Shown in pieces: positions 7,845-16,158 of a DNA stretch of 64,000 nucleotides; the stretch's first letter is position 1, and each line of letters begins with the position of its first letter. A model generated the notes under the pieces. The model was not told where the DNA came from and did no database searches. It worked only from the letters and a program-made list of their open reading frames with translations. Source of the DNA: Herbivorax alkaliphila (GTDB lineage Bacteria > Bacillota > Clostridia > Acetivibrionales > Acetivibrionaceae); NCBI RefSeq assembly GCF_030848475.1, contig NZ_JAVDDS010000004.1:62001-126000 (forward strand), given 5' to 3'. The translations under genes were made by a program, and so were the position numbers.

Positions 7845-10526
7845 ATGAATAAACAAAAAATTATGATTATAGATGGAAACAGCATATTAAACAGGGCCTT
7901 TTATGGAGTGGGGCTGTTGTCAACTTCTGATGGTTTGTTTACAAATGCAGTTTATGGATTTATAAATATAATGTACAAATATATTGAAGAGGAAAATCCC
8001 CAGTATGTTTGTGTGGCCTTTGACCTTAAGGCTCCCACCTTTAGACATAAGCAATATGAAGGATATAAGGCAAAGAGAAAAGGAATGCCTGAGGAATTAA
8101 GTATGCAGGTTCCTTACATAAAAGAAGTATTAGATGCAATGAAAATTAAAAGACTTGAAATGGAAGGTTTTGAAGCTGATGATATACTAGGTTCCATTGC
8201 ATTGTGTGGTGAAAAAAGAGGATTTGAAGTAACAATAGTTACAGGAGACAGGGATGCTCTTCAGCTTGCTACAAAGACTACAAGGATAAAAATCCCTAGG
8301 ACAAAAAGTGGAAAGACTCAAACAGAGGAATATGATTATGATAAAATAGTTGAGACTTATGGAATTGAGCCATGTCAATTTATAGATGTAAAAGCTCTGA
8401 TGGGGGACAGTTCTGATAACATTCCAGGAGTTCCCGGTATTGGAGAAAAAACAGCTTTAAAATTTATTAATGAATATAAAGATTTAGAAGATTTATATGA
8501 AAACATTGACAAAATAACTCAAAAAAAAGCTAAAGAAAACCTCATAAATTATAGAGAACAGGCATTTATGAGCAGGGATTTAGCCAGAATTGAGAAAAAC
8601 ATGCCAAATCTTTGTGAGTTTGAAGAATTTAAATATCAAGAGTATGATGGAGAGAAATTACTTAATTTATTTCAAAAGCTGGAGTTTAATAGCTTTATTG
8701 ATAAATTTGGATTACGAAGCGAGGCTCCCTTAGACAAAATTAGTGTTAATAAAAAAATAGTTAAAAGCATTAGTGAGCTTAAATCTATAAAGGCTAAGAT
8801 AATTATGTCAGGAAAAGTGTATATGTATTACTTAATTGACAGAGAAGAAAAATTTTCAAAAAAACTTGTTTCATTGACCTTTTCCACTGGAGATGAAGAA
8901 GCATGGTATGTTGATTTTACCCAAAACATAGATAAAAAAGAATTTTTTAATCTATATAAAGACCTTTTTGAAGATGAGAGCGTTAAAAAATATTCACATG
9001 ATACAAAGGATTTTGTTGTATATTTAAGAAATAATGATATTGTGTTAAAAGGATTAGCATTTGACACAATGACAGCTGCCTATATTTTAAATGCTTCAAG
9101 AGAATCTTATATGATATTTGATCTTGCAAGAGAATATATAAATGTAGGCATAAAATCAATAGAAGATATGATGGGGAAGGGTAAAAAAGCAATACTTTAT
9201 AAAGATATGTCTATAGAGGATATATCTGATGCTGTGAGTGTTTATCCTTATGTGATAATGAATTTAGAAAAAGAATTCAAGAAATTATTAGAGGAAAATA
9301 AACAAATAAAGCTCTATTATGATATTGAATTGCCTTTAATAAATGCTTTAGCAGATATGGAATATTACGGTTTTAAGGTTGACACAGAGGTATTGGTTGA
9401 TTTCTCTAAAGAGCTTCAAAATAAAATTAATTCTATCAAAGCAAAAATATATGATATAGCTGGTCAGGAATTTAACATTAATTCGCCTAAGCAGCTAGGA
9501 GTAATACTTTTTGAGAAACTTGAACTTCCAATTATAAAAAAGACTAAGACAGGTTATTCTACAAATGCTGAAGTATTAGAGCAGCTAAAAGACAGGCATG
9601 AAATTGTTTCAGACTTGCTCACTTACAGGCAGTTAGTAAAGCTTAACTCTACTTATGTAGAAGGTCTTTTGGCAGTTATAAATAAAAATACAGGGAAGAT
9701 TCATTCAAGTTTTAATCAAACAGTTACTTTAACAGGGAGAATAAGTAGTACAGAACCTAATCTTCAAAACATACCCATAAAGCTTGAAATGGGTAAAAAG
9801 ATAAGAAAAGTTTTTGTGCCGTCTGATGAAAATTATCTGCTTTTAGATGCGGATTATTCACAGATAGAACTGAGAGTTTTGGCACATATAACAAATGACA
9901 AAAATATGATAGAAGCATTTATGAACAATGAAGATATACATACCTCGACTGCTTCTAAGGTATTTGGTGTTTCAAAAAGTGAAGTAACATCACTTTTAAG
10001 ATCTAGTGCTAAAGCTGTGAATTTTGGTATTGTATATGGTATTGGAGATTATAGCCTCTCTAAGGACTTGGGCATAACAAGAAAAGAAGCAAGAAAATAT
10101 ATTGACGAGTACCTAGAAAAATATCCAGAAGTAAAAGAGTATATGACAAATATTGTAAAACTGGGCAAGGAAAAAGGTTTTGTTACCACTATGTTCAATA
10201 GAAGAAGATATTTACCTGAGATAAAGTCAAGAAATTTTAATATTAGATCTTTTGGAGAAAGAGTGGCACTAAATACCCCTATACAGGGAACAGCAGCTGA
10301 CATTATTAAAATTGCAATGGTGAATGTTTATAGAGAGCTAAATAAAAGAAATCTCAAATCTAGATTAATTCTACAAGTACATGACGAATTGATAGTTGAA
10401 GTTTTTAAAGAAGAAATAGAAGAAGTTAAAAATATACTTGAAGAGAGCATGAAGAATGCAGCCTCACTGAAAGTGCCTTTATCCATAGAGGTTAAGTCAG
10501 GTGAGAACTGGTATGAGACAAAGTAA
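7845..10526 (+). CDS. polA: DNA polymerase I
   Basis: Repair and Okazaki-fragment polymerase, 893 residues. Domains: 5' nuclease (about 1-290; IDGNSILNRAFYG, FEADDILGS, GDSSDNIPGVPGIG), a 3'-5' exonuclease-like fold (about 300-470), and the polymerase (about 480-893), with motif A DADYSQIELRVLAH near residue 668, motif B with KAVNFGIVYGIG, and motif C VHDELIVE near 846. In the middle domain the DxE motif of active proofreading enzymes is not recognisable, so this polymerase probably lacks 3'-5' exonuclease activity, as in Bacillus Pol I. coaE follows 22 bases downstream, a common Firmicute order. Confidence 0.97.
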   Translation: MNKQKIMIIDGNSILNRAFYGVGLLSTSDGLFTNAVYGFINIMYKYIEEENPQYVCVAFDLKAPTFRHKQYEGYKAKRKGMPEELSMQVPYIKEVLDAMKIKRLEMEGFEADDILGSIALCGEKRGFEVTIVTGDRDALQLATKTTRIKIPRTKSGKTQTEEYDYDKIVETYGIEPCQFIDVKALMGDSSDNIPGVPGIGEKTALKFINEYKDLEDLYENIDKITQKKAKENLINYREQAFMSRDLARIEKNMPNLCEFEEFKYQEYDGEKLLNLFQKLEFNSFIDKFGLRSEAPLDKISVNKKIVKSISELKSIKAKIIMSGKVYMYYLIDREEKFSKKLVSLTFSTGDEEAWYVDFTQNIDKKEFFNLYKDLFEDESVKKYSHDTKDFVVYLRNNDIVLKGLAFDTMTAAYILNASRESYMIFDLAREYINVGIKSIEDMMGKGKKAILYKDMSIEDISDAVSVYPYVIMNLEKEFKKLLEENKQIKLYYDIELPLINALADMEYYGFKVDTEVLVDFSKELQNKINSIKAKIYDIAGQEFNINSPKQLGVILFEKLELPIIKKTKTGYSTNAEVLEQLKDRHEIVSDLLTYRQLVKLNSTYVEGLLAVINKNTGKIHSSFNQTVTLTGRISSTEPNLQNIPIKLEMGKKIRKVFVPSDENYLLLDADYSQIELRVLAHITNDKNMIEAFMNNEDIHTSTASKVFGVSKSEVTSLLRSSAKAVNFGIVYGIGDYSLSKDLGITRKEARKYIDEYLEKYPEVKEYMTNIVKLGKEKGFVTTMFNRRRYLPEIKSRNFNIRSFGERVALNTPIQGTAADIIKIAMVNVYRELNKRNLKSRLILQVHDELIVEVFKEEIEEVKNILEESMKNAASLKVPLSIEVKSGENWYETK

Positions 10527-10548
10527 AAATTAAAAGGATGTATAAACA

Positions 10549-11133
10549 TTGAGAGTTATAGGTATTACAGGAGGAATAGGAAGTGGAAAAAGTACTGCTT
10601 CTAGTATTCTTTCACGCTTAGGCGTAAAAATAATTGAAGCTGACAAAATATCAAGATATATAATGAAAAAGGGATATAGAGCTTTTGATGAAGTTGTAGA
10701 TTATTTTGGGGATGAAATTTTAGACAAGCAAGGTGAAATAGTAAGAAAAAGACTTGCAGATATAGTTTTTAAAAATGAAAAAAAGCTTGAGGTATTAAAT
10801 AATATCACTCATAAATATATTTCTAAAGAAATTGTAAAAAAAATAAAAAAATGCGATATAGAAGATTCAGTTGTGGTAGATGCGGCAATTCCATTGAAAA
10901 ATGGATTTTTAGATGTGTCTGACGAGATATGGTTTATTACCGCAGATATAGATATAAGAATAGAGAGGGTTATAGAAAGAAGCAATTTAACATATGGTAA
11001 AGTAATAGATATAATAAAAATGCAACCAGATGATGACTATTATTATTTTATTTCAGACATAACTATATATAATAACGGTAATTACAATGAATTAGAAGAA
11101 AAAGTAAAAAATGCATTTAAACAAAGGTGGTAG
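10549..11133 (+). CDS. coaE: Dephospho-CoA kinase
   Basis: Last step of coenzyme A synthesis: phosphorylates the 3'-hydroxyl of the ribose of dephospho-CoA. The 194 residues include an N-terminal P-loop GITGGIGSGKST, a lid region around the IRK-like segment, and the conserved ADKISRYIM and DAAIPLKNGF stretches that match the family. The start is TTG, preceded by AAAAGGATG. The gene lies between polA and a lytic transglycosylase, and its last bases contain the ribosome-binding site of that next gene, suggesting translational coupling. Confidence 0.93.
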   Translation: MRVIGITGGIGSGKSTASSILSRLGVKIIEADKISRYIMKKGYRAFDEVVDYFGDEILDKQGEIVRKRLADIVFKNEKKLEVLNNITHKYISKEIVKKIKKCDIEDSVVVDAAIPLKNGFLDVSDEIWFITADIDIRIERVIERSNLTYGKVIDIIKMQPDDDYYYFISDITIYNNGNYNELEEKVKNAFKQRW

Positions 11134-11138
11134 CTTTA

Positions 11139-11747
11139 GTGTTAAATAAAACAAAAAAAAGAATAAGCCTGTTTGTGTTTCTTATTCTTTTAGTTATATT
11201 AATAGTTTTTACAGTTGAAGTGGCTGTAAAATTTTTATATCCTATAGAATACAAAGAATATGTTTTGAAATACTCGTCTTATTATGAGAATTTAGATCCA
11301 TATTTAGTTTTTTCAGTTATAAAGGCAGAAAGCAATTTTGAGCCAAATGCAACATCTCATAAAAATGCTCGAGGACTTATGCAGATAACAGACGATACCT
11401 CAATCTGGATAGCTGAAAGAATGAAAATGGATAATTTTAAAATAGAGCATTTATACAACCCAGAGACCAATATTAAAATGGGATGCTGGTATCTTAACAA
11501 TCTCATAGAAGAGTTTATGTATGAAGACGGTGTATATATATATGAAGAGGAACCAGAGAGAAGAAAGCTTGTTTTAGCAGCATATAATGCAGGGAGAGGT
11601 AATGTAGCTTTGTGGCTAAAAGACATAAAATTTAGTGAATCAGGAAAGTCATTAGATGTAATACCATTTAAAGAAACTGATCGTTATGTAGATAAAGTGC
11701 ATAATTATTATGAAGTGTACAAAAAGTTGTATAAAGAAAATTTTTAG
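11139..11747 (+). CDS. Membrane-anchored lytic transglycosylase (SLT domain)
   Basis: Peptidoglycan-cleaving enzyme of the soluble lytic transglycosylase family. A single N-terminal hydrophobic helix (about residues 8-30) anchors or secretes it. The SLT domain follows, with the catalytic Glu in VIKAESNFEP, then GLMQITDDT, the NPETNIKMG stretch, and LAAYNAGRGNV. I chose the GTG at 11139 because AAGGTGG ends 9 bases upstream; an in-frame GTG at 11127 overlaps the coaE stop. The polA-coaE-slt order recurs in Clostridia. The exact role (wall remodelling, sporulation or secretion-system passage) is not shown. Confidence 0.9.
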   Translation: MLNKTKKRISLFVFLILLVILIVFTVEVAVKFLYPIEYKEYVLKYSSYYENLDPYLVFSVIKAESNFEPNATSHKNARGLMQITDDTSIWIAERMKMDNFKIEHLYNPETNIKMGCWYLNNLIEEFMYEDGVYIYEEEPERRKLVLAAYNAGRGNVALWLKDIKFSESGKSLDVIPFKETDRYVDKVHNYYEVYKKLYKENF

Positions 11748-11755
11748 AAACAATT

Positions 11756-12136
11756 TTATGAGGATTTAAAGTGTATTGGTTTTGCTGGTTTTCCTCTATA
11801 TTCTGATCTATAACCACAGTGGTTAAGACTTGAATAACATAGGTTGCAATATTTACCTGAATGAATTGATTTTCCACAAACTTCACAAAATAAAAAGTAA
11901 TTTTCTGATTCTATTATTTCAAGTCTGCATTCACGTAAATATCTTTTTATTTTTTTTAAAGAAATGTCAAGAGCACTTACAACTTCAAAAATTTTAGCAC
12001 AAGGGTTTTCATTTAAGTAGAGTCTAATTTTATCAAATTCTGATTCATCATGTTCTAAACAAGAGGGGCACACTTTATGGAAGCCGTTTGAGGTATAAGT
12101 TTTTCCGCATATTTGACAGTTTTCAAGCTCAAACAT
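11756..12136 (-). CDS. YvyF-like flagellar-region zinc-ribbon protein
   Basis: About 126 residues. The N-terminal ribbon has NCQICGKTY and VCPSCLEHDE (two CxxC pairs), followed by a helix-turn-helix-like segment (FDKIRLYLNENPCAKIFEVVSALDISLKKIKRYLRECRLEI) and a second ribbon (CEVCGKS, CNLC). This matches the proteins found beside flgM in flagellar operons (YvyF type), here with no flagellar gene nearby. I prefer the ATG at 12136 (AGAGGTG 7 bases upstream) over a GTG at 12145. It may be a regulator. It converges with the transglycosylase gene. Confidence 0.72.
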   Translation of the reverse strand: MFELENCQICGKTYTSNGFHKVCPSCLEHDESEFDKIRLYLNENPCAKIFEVVSALDISLKKIKRYLRECRLEIIESENYFLFCEVCGKSIHSGKYCNLCYSSLNHCGYRSEYRGKPAKPIHFKSS

Positions 12137-12211
12137 TTTCTTCACCTCTTTTAAACTATCTATAAACCTTAGTATTTTTGAATATAAGTATATTATATAA
12201 CAAAAAAAGAC

Positions 12212-12240
12212 TTGTGTTAATGGTTAAAAAGAATTATATT
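12212..12240 (+). promoter_or_regulatory. Candidate sigma-A promoter of the EamA gene
   Basis: TTGTGT, 17-base spacer, TATATT. It lies upstream of the terminator-bearing leader and would give a leader of roughly 140 nt before the TTG start codon. Confidence 0.5.
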
Positions 12241-12316
12241 AAAACAGGGACTAGTTCTAAAGACCTATAAAAATTTTAAAAGGAAGCTTCTAAGGGTAAA
12301 AAACATCAATTGAAAG

Positions 12317-12372
12317 GAGCTATGAGATTTCCTATTAAAAAAGAAAACTCATGAAAGATAGCGTTTTTTTAA
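12317..12372 (+). terminator. Leader terminator/attenuator before the EamA gene
   Basis: Two-part stem: outer GCTAT with ATAGC, inner ATGAGATTTC with GAAAACTCAT (one A-A mismatch), followed by seven T residues. It ends about 20 bases before the start codon, inside the 5' leader, so read-through is probably conditional. Confidence 0.6.
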
Positions 12373-12390
12373 AGTAGAGGGGGAAGTGTT

Positions 12391-13293
12391 TTGAAAAAGA
12401 ATGGTTTTGGCTATTTGTTTTTATTAAATACAGTTATATTGTTTAGTACTTATGAAGTTGTAAGTAAAATAATTATAGATAGAATTAATCCTTTTCAAAT
12501 TAATTTTTTAAGATTCTTTTTGGCTGGCTTATTTCTTTTTTTGTGTAGTGTAATTAAAGGTGATATAAAGGTTGAGAAAAAACACTTTAAAACCTTTGTT
12601 ATATTAGGAATATTAAATGTTATCTTTAGCATGAACTTGTTTCAGTTAAGCTTAAGTATGGAAAATGCAAAGGCAGCCCTAGTTGCAGTTATTTTTAGCA
12701 GCAATCCTATATTTGTCACTCTTTTTTCTGCAATAATTGATAAGGAAAAAATACATACATACAAAAAAGTTGGACTGATACTTGGCATAACGGGAATAGC
12801 AATTATGTCATTTAATGAATTGAGTGTAGACGCTCTTAATGTTTTAAGCCCTCTATTAGCGATGTTTTCAGCAGTATTGTATGGATTATATACTGTAATT
12901 GGCAGAAAAGTGTCTTATAAAATTGGAAGTCTTAAAATGAATTCATATTCTTTTTTAATTGGCAGTGTTATTCTTCTTCCATTTTTAATATTTTTTAATA
13001 TTCCAGTGTTTGATATTGATTCGACAATAACGGCACATGTAATATATTTGTCCATTTTAGTAACCGGAGTAGGTTATCTAACTTATTTCATTGGACTTTC
13101 TATTGCAGGTGCATGTAAAGGATCTATGGTTTTCTTTTTAAAGCCTGTTTTGGCAAGTATTTTTGCTGTAATACTTTTAAAAGAACATGCCGGGATTTAC
13201 TTTATACTTGGTACAATCTTAGTAGTTTTAGGGGTGATAATAATTTTTTACTGGGAAGCTTTTAAGCACTGGATTAAAAATATAAAATTTTAA
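12391..13293 (+). CDS. EamA/DMT-family transporter
   Basis: Inner-membrane drug/metabolite-type exporter of 300 residues with about ten hydrophobic helices arranged as two EamA repeats (about residues 8-145 and 158-292). The repeat hallmark is visible near the end of each half (NPIFVTLFSAIIDKEKI and KPVLASIFAVILLKEHAG). The start is TTG behind GAGGGGGAAG. Substrates in this family range from amino acids to nucleosides and cannot be read from sequence. The leader holds a terminator hairpin, so expression may be controlled by an RNA element responding to the exported compound; this is inference. Confidence 0.85.
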   Translation: MKKNGFGYLFLLNTVILFSTYEVVSKIIIDRINPFQINFLRFFLAGLFLFLCSVIKGDIKVEKKHFKTFVILGILNVIFSMNLFQLSLSMENAKAALVAVIFSSNPIFVTLFSAIIDKEKIHTYKKVGLILGITGIAIMSFNELSVDALNVLSPLLAMFSAVLYGLYTVIGRKVSYKIGSLKMNSYSFLIGSVILLPFLIFFNIPVFDIDSTITAHVIYLSILVTGVGYLTYFIGLSIAGACKGSMVFFLKPVLASIFAVILLKEHAGIYFILGTILVVLGVIIIFYWEAFKHWIKNIKF

Positions 13294-13426
13294 AGATAAA
13301 ATAGGTTAAAGAATTGACAAAATTTAAAATTGAATATAAAATAAATGGTAAAGAAGAAAAGCAAAGAATTCTGTTCTGGAAGTATTTATAAAGACAAATT
13401 ACATATATGGGGGAAAGTAAAAGACC

Positions 13427-14539
13427 ATGGATATAATTAACGAATCAACCATAGAAAAAAGGCTAAAAAATTTACAACCAAAGAGTAGTCATATTTGTTT
13501 TAGGTGTGTATTGTTGTTACTGATAGTTCCAATTTTTCTCATAGTATCAGATACATCTGTTATATCAGAGGGATTTTGGATAACCTTTATAGTTGCCTTC
13601 TTATATAATGCTGTTTTTATTATTTTATATTTAAAAAACAAATTAGTCGATATAGCATCAAGTATTGTATTTTATATAGATGTATTGTCAATCAGTGCTT
13701 TTTCATACTTTTTAGGAGGCCTTCAGTCAGATATATATTTTCTTTTATTTTTCATTATTGCCTATTATGGAATTAGTAGAAATATATCTTCTACAGTAAA
13801 AATAAGCATTTTTTCAATGGTAGTATATTCTTTATCAAGCATTTTTTATGAAGTTGATGGTTTAAGCCAGTTTAATTTTTTTAAACTGTTTGTTAGAAAT
13901 GTTTTTATTATTTTTGTAACCTATGGAATTTCTGCTATTATCGTTCAGGTTAAAAAATATGATGAAATGCATAAAAGAGAGTTTAAACGTGCTAGGACAG
14001 ATAAGTTAACAGGTCTTGCCAACAGACATTATTTTGATCAAAAGTTAGAAGAAGAGGCTTTATATTCGGAGTATTCAGGAAAACCGTTAAATGTCTTAAT
14101 GTTTGATATTGACAATTTCAAGGTTTATAATGATAGTTATGGACATGTAGAAGGTGATAAGCTTCTTTCTCTTTTTGGTGATATTATACTTCAGAGTATA
14201 AGAAAAGCAGACATACCTGTAAGGTATGGGGGAGAAGAGTTTACAATATTAATAAGGGATCTTAATATTGAAATGGCAAAAAATGTTGGTAATAGAATAA
14301 GATATCAGTTAGAGAGGAAAAATATGGATTTGGAAAACAAGAAAAACAGTGTAAAAGTTACTGTAAGCTGTGGCATAGCACAATTTCCAAAACATTCAAA
14401 GGATATTAAAAAAGTGGTTGAATATTCGGACAAGGCACTTTATTATGCAAAGGAAACAGGAAAAAATAAAGTTGTATGTTATGACGAAGTAATTAAAGAG
14501 AGTAGTACTTCCGAAATAGATAGAGCTAAAAGTAGTTAA
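13427..14539 (+). CDS. Membrane-bound diguanylate cyclase (GGDEF)
   Basis: Makes the second messenger c-di-GMP. The first 170 or so residues form about six transmembrane helices of unknown sensory type. The GGDEF domain (about residues 185-360) has the Mg-binding FDIDNFKVYND segment and the active-site motif GGEEF at residues 268-272. RKAD five residues upstream is a canonical RxxD inhibitory I-site, so feedback inhibition by the product is likely. No EAL domain is present. A terminator follows. A PilB with an MshEN-type domain is encoded 6.5 kb downstream and is a possible target of the signal. Confidence 0.93.
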   Translation: MDIINESTIEKRLKNLQPKSSHICFRCVLLLLIVPIFLIVSDTSVISEGFWITFIVAFLYNAVFIILYLKNKLVDIASSIVFYIDVLSISAFSYFLGGLQSDIYFLLFFIIAYYGISRNISSTVKISIFSMVVYSLSSIFYEVDGLSQFNFFKLFVRNVFIIFVTYGISAIIVQVKKYDEMHKREFKRARTDKLTGLANRHYFDQKLEEEALYSEYSGKPLNVLMFDIDNFKVYNDSYGHVEGDKLLSLFGDIILQSIRKADIPVRYGGEEFTILIRDLNIEMAKNVGNRIRYQLERKNMDLENKKNSVKVTVSCGIAQFPKHSKDIKKVVEYSDKALYYAKETGKNKVVCYDEVIKESSTSEIDRAKSS

Positions 14540-14577
14540 AAAAACTCCACACTATAAAGGGTGGAGTTTTTTATACA
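14539..14577 (+). terminator. Terminator between the diguanylate cyclase and aroF
   Basis: AAAAAACTCCAC pairs with GTGGAGTTTTTT around ACTATAAAGG. The flanking A and T runs on both sides make it suitable for terminating transcription from either direction (cyclase on plus, aroF on minus). Confidence 0.85.
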
Positions 14578-14610
14578 ACTACAAATACAAAGCGGCTTAA
14601 GACCTTCTAG

Positions 14611-15624
14611 CTATATAGTTCTTTCAACTGCATTGGCTACATGACTTAGTTCACTCATGATTTGTGAAAACTTAGAAGGCCTTAAGGATTGTGGTCCATC
14701 ACAAAGAGCACAATTAGGATCTGAGTGAACTTCAATAATAAGGCCGTCTGCACCAGTAGCGATAGCTCCCTTTGAAAGGGCACTTACATATTTCCATGTT
14801 CCAGTTGCATGACTTGGATCTACAATTATGGGAAGGTGTGAAAGTTCTTTTACTACAGGTATAGCACTTAAGTCAATTGTATTTCTAGTAGCAGTTTCAA
14901 AAGTTCTTATACCACGTTCACATAGAATTACATCTTCGTTACCTTCTGAAATAATATATTCTGCTGCCATAAGCCACTCTTCTATTTTAGCGGATAGTCC
15001 TCTTTTTAAAAGAACAGGTTTTTTATGCATTCCAACTTCTTTTAAAAGTCTAAAGTTTTGCATGTTTCTTGCACCAATCTGAATAATGTCTGCATATGAA
15101 GCAACTAGGTCAACATCTCTGGTGTCAACCACTTCGGTTACAAGTTTTAGGCCTGTTATATCTCTTGCCTCTGCCATTATTTTAAGTCCGTCTTCTTCTA
15201 GACCCTGAAAGTCATAAGGAGAAGTTCGTGGTTTAAATGCACCACCACGAAGTATTTCTGCACCAGCTTCTTTTACTTTTTTGGCAGTATCAATATAGCT
15301 TTTCTCATTTTCAATGGCACAAGGTCCTGCCATTACTACAACTTTGTTTCCTCCAATTTGTACATCACCGACATTTATGACGGTGGGAACCTGTTTTAGT
15401 TCACGACCTGCAAGCTTATAAGGTTTCATAATAGGTACAATATTTTCAACTCCTGGCAAGGTGTATATTTCCTGTGTATTTAGATGTCTTTTGTCTCCTA
15501 TAGCACCTATTACCGTTTTAACCTCTCCAAATATGGGGTGGGTTCTAAACCCCAGTTCTGACAATTTCTTTTGAACATCATCAATATTCTCTCTTGATGC
15601 ATGTTGATCCATAATAATAATCAT
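14611..15624 (-). CDS. aroF: 3-deoxy-7-phosphoheptulonate (DAHP) synthase, type I-beta with regulatory domain
   Basis: First step of the shikimate pathway: joins phosphoenolpyruvate and erythrose 4-phosphate. The 337 residues contain an N-terminal ferredoxin-like regulatory domain (about 1-67, [21 protein letters not shown]), as in the Thermotoga enzyme where Tyr/Phe binding inhibits activity. The TIM barrel follows with [19 protein letters not shown], the metal-binding [18 protein letters not shown] and EVHSDP. An AGGAGG ribosome-binding site precedes the ATG. The leader is a T-box, so amino-acid supply controls both transcription (uncharged tRNA) and probably activity (allostery). aroQ for a later pathway step lies 22 kb away. 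Confidence 0.96.
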   Translation of the reverse strand: MIIIMDQHASRENIDDVQKKLSELGFRTHPIFGEVKTVIGAIGDKRHLNTQEIYTLPGVENIVPIMKPYKLAGRELKQVPTVINVGDVQIGGNKVVVMAGPCAIENEKSYIDTAKKVKEAGAEILRGGAFKPRTSPYDFQGLEEDGLKIMAEARDITGLKLVTEVVDTRDVDLVASYADIIQIGARNMQNFRLLKEVGMHKKPVLLKRGLSAKIEEWLMAAEYIISEGNEDVILCERGIRTFETATRNTIDLSAIPVVKELSHLPIIVDPSHATGTWKYVSALSKGAIATGADGLIIEVHSDPNCALCDGPQSLRPSKFSQIMSELSHVANAVERTI

Positions 15625-15690
15625 TATATTACCTCCTCTTATAAAATAAATATTCTAAAAATAAAAGCTTTAAGGCATCGAACCTATTGG

Positions 15691-15723
15691 TTAATAAGTC
15701 TTTTTTGTGTTATGACTTATTAA
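15691..15723 (-). repeat. Inverted repeat 1 between the T-box and aroF
   Basis: TTAATAAGTC (15691-15700) and its perfect reverse complement GACTTATTAA (15714-15723) flank a 13-base T-rich loop, downstream of the T-box terminator in the aroF transcript. It shares the core TAAGTC with the second inverted repeat next to it. Function unknown. Confidence 0.75.
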
Positions 15724-15750
15724 TAAAAGCTTTTTTTAGTATTTCCTTTG

Positions 15751-15781
15751 CTTATAAGTCTTTTGCTTTAAGACTTATAAG
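15751..15781 (-). repeat. Inverted repeat 2 between the T-box and aroF
   Basis: CTTATAAGTCTT (15751-15762) and AAGACTTATAAG (15770-15781) are perfect 12-base arms around a 7-base loop. It lies directly after the T-box terminator in transcript order and could be a second hairpin in the aroF mRNA leader or a protein-binding palindrome. Confidence 0.8.
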
Positions 15782-15784
15782 GTC

Positions 15785-16078
15785 AAAAAAGCTCTTCATC
15801 CCTCTATATAGAGGGACGAAGAGCTTAAATCTCTACGCGGTACCACCCAAATTGGCATAATGCCCACTTTGCAATGCACAGGAATATTCTCCGATACACC
15901 CTTTCTTTTAACGGTGAAAGCTCCGGTTAAACCTACTTTAGCAGATGCTGCTTTTCAGCCAACAGCTCAAAGGGGAACTTCAATTATACTTCTTTTTTAG
16001 GCTTCCACCATCCCTAAATCGCTTCTGAAAGTCTATATAATTTACTTTCCCTTATCATTGCTTTTAATTATATAATTG
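15785..16078 (-). ncRNA. T-box leader of aroF
   Basis: tRNA-sensing riboregulator on the minus strand. The T-box sequence GGGTGGTACCGCG is at 15836-15848. It is followed by a GC-rich terminator (arms AAGCTCTTC and GAAGAGCTT around CCCTC/GAGGG) and a T-run at 15785-15790. Stem I has the AGTA loop-E side and the GGATGGTGGAAGCC distal part. The specifier is ambiguous: the usual spacing after GAA gives GTT (Val), a one-base shift gives TTC (Phe), which fits an aromatic pathway gene. The U after TGG in the T-box bulge pairs with a tRNA discriminator A, which argues against tryptophan tRNA (G73). Confidence 0.93.
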
Positions 16079-16084
16079 TAACTT

Positions 16085-16113
16085 ATTTTACCATACTGAA
16101 ATATATTAGTCAA
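16085..16113 (-). promoter_or_regulatory. Sigma-A promoter of the aroF T-box leader
   Basis: On the minus strand TTGACT (16108-16113), 17-base spacer, TAAAAT (16085-16090). This places the start of transcription near 16078, at the 5' edge of T-box stem I, and just past the rodA stop codon. Confidence 0.8.
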
Positions 16114-16158
16114 TATATTTTTAAAAGTTTCGTTCATGTTATTTCAAATCCATCCATT

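Noticed and set aside
13300-13426. Terminator or riboswitch between the EamA and diguanylate cyclase genes
   Set aside because: Only AT-rich sequence with no convincing stem and T-run.
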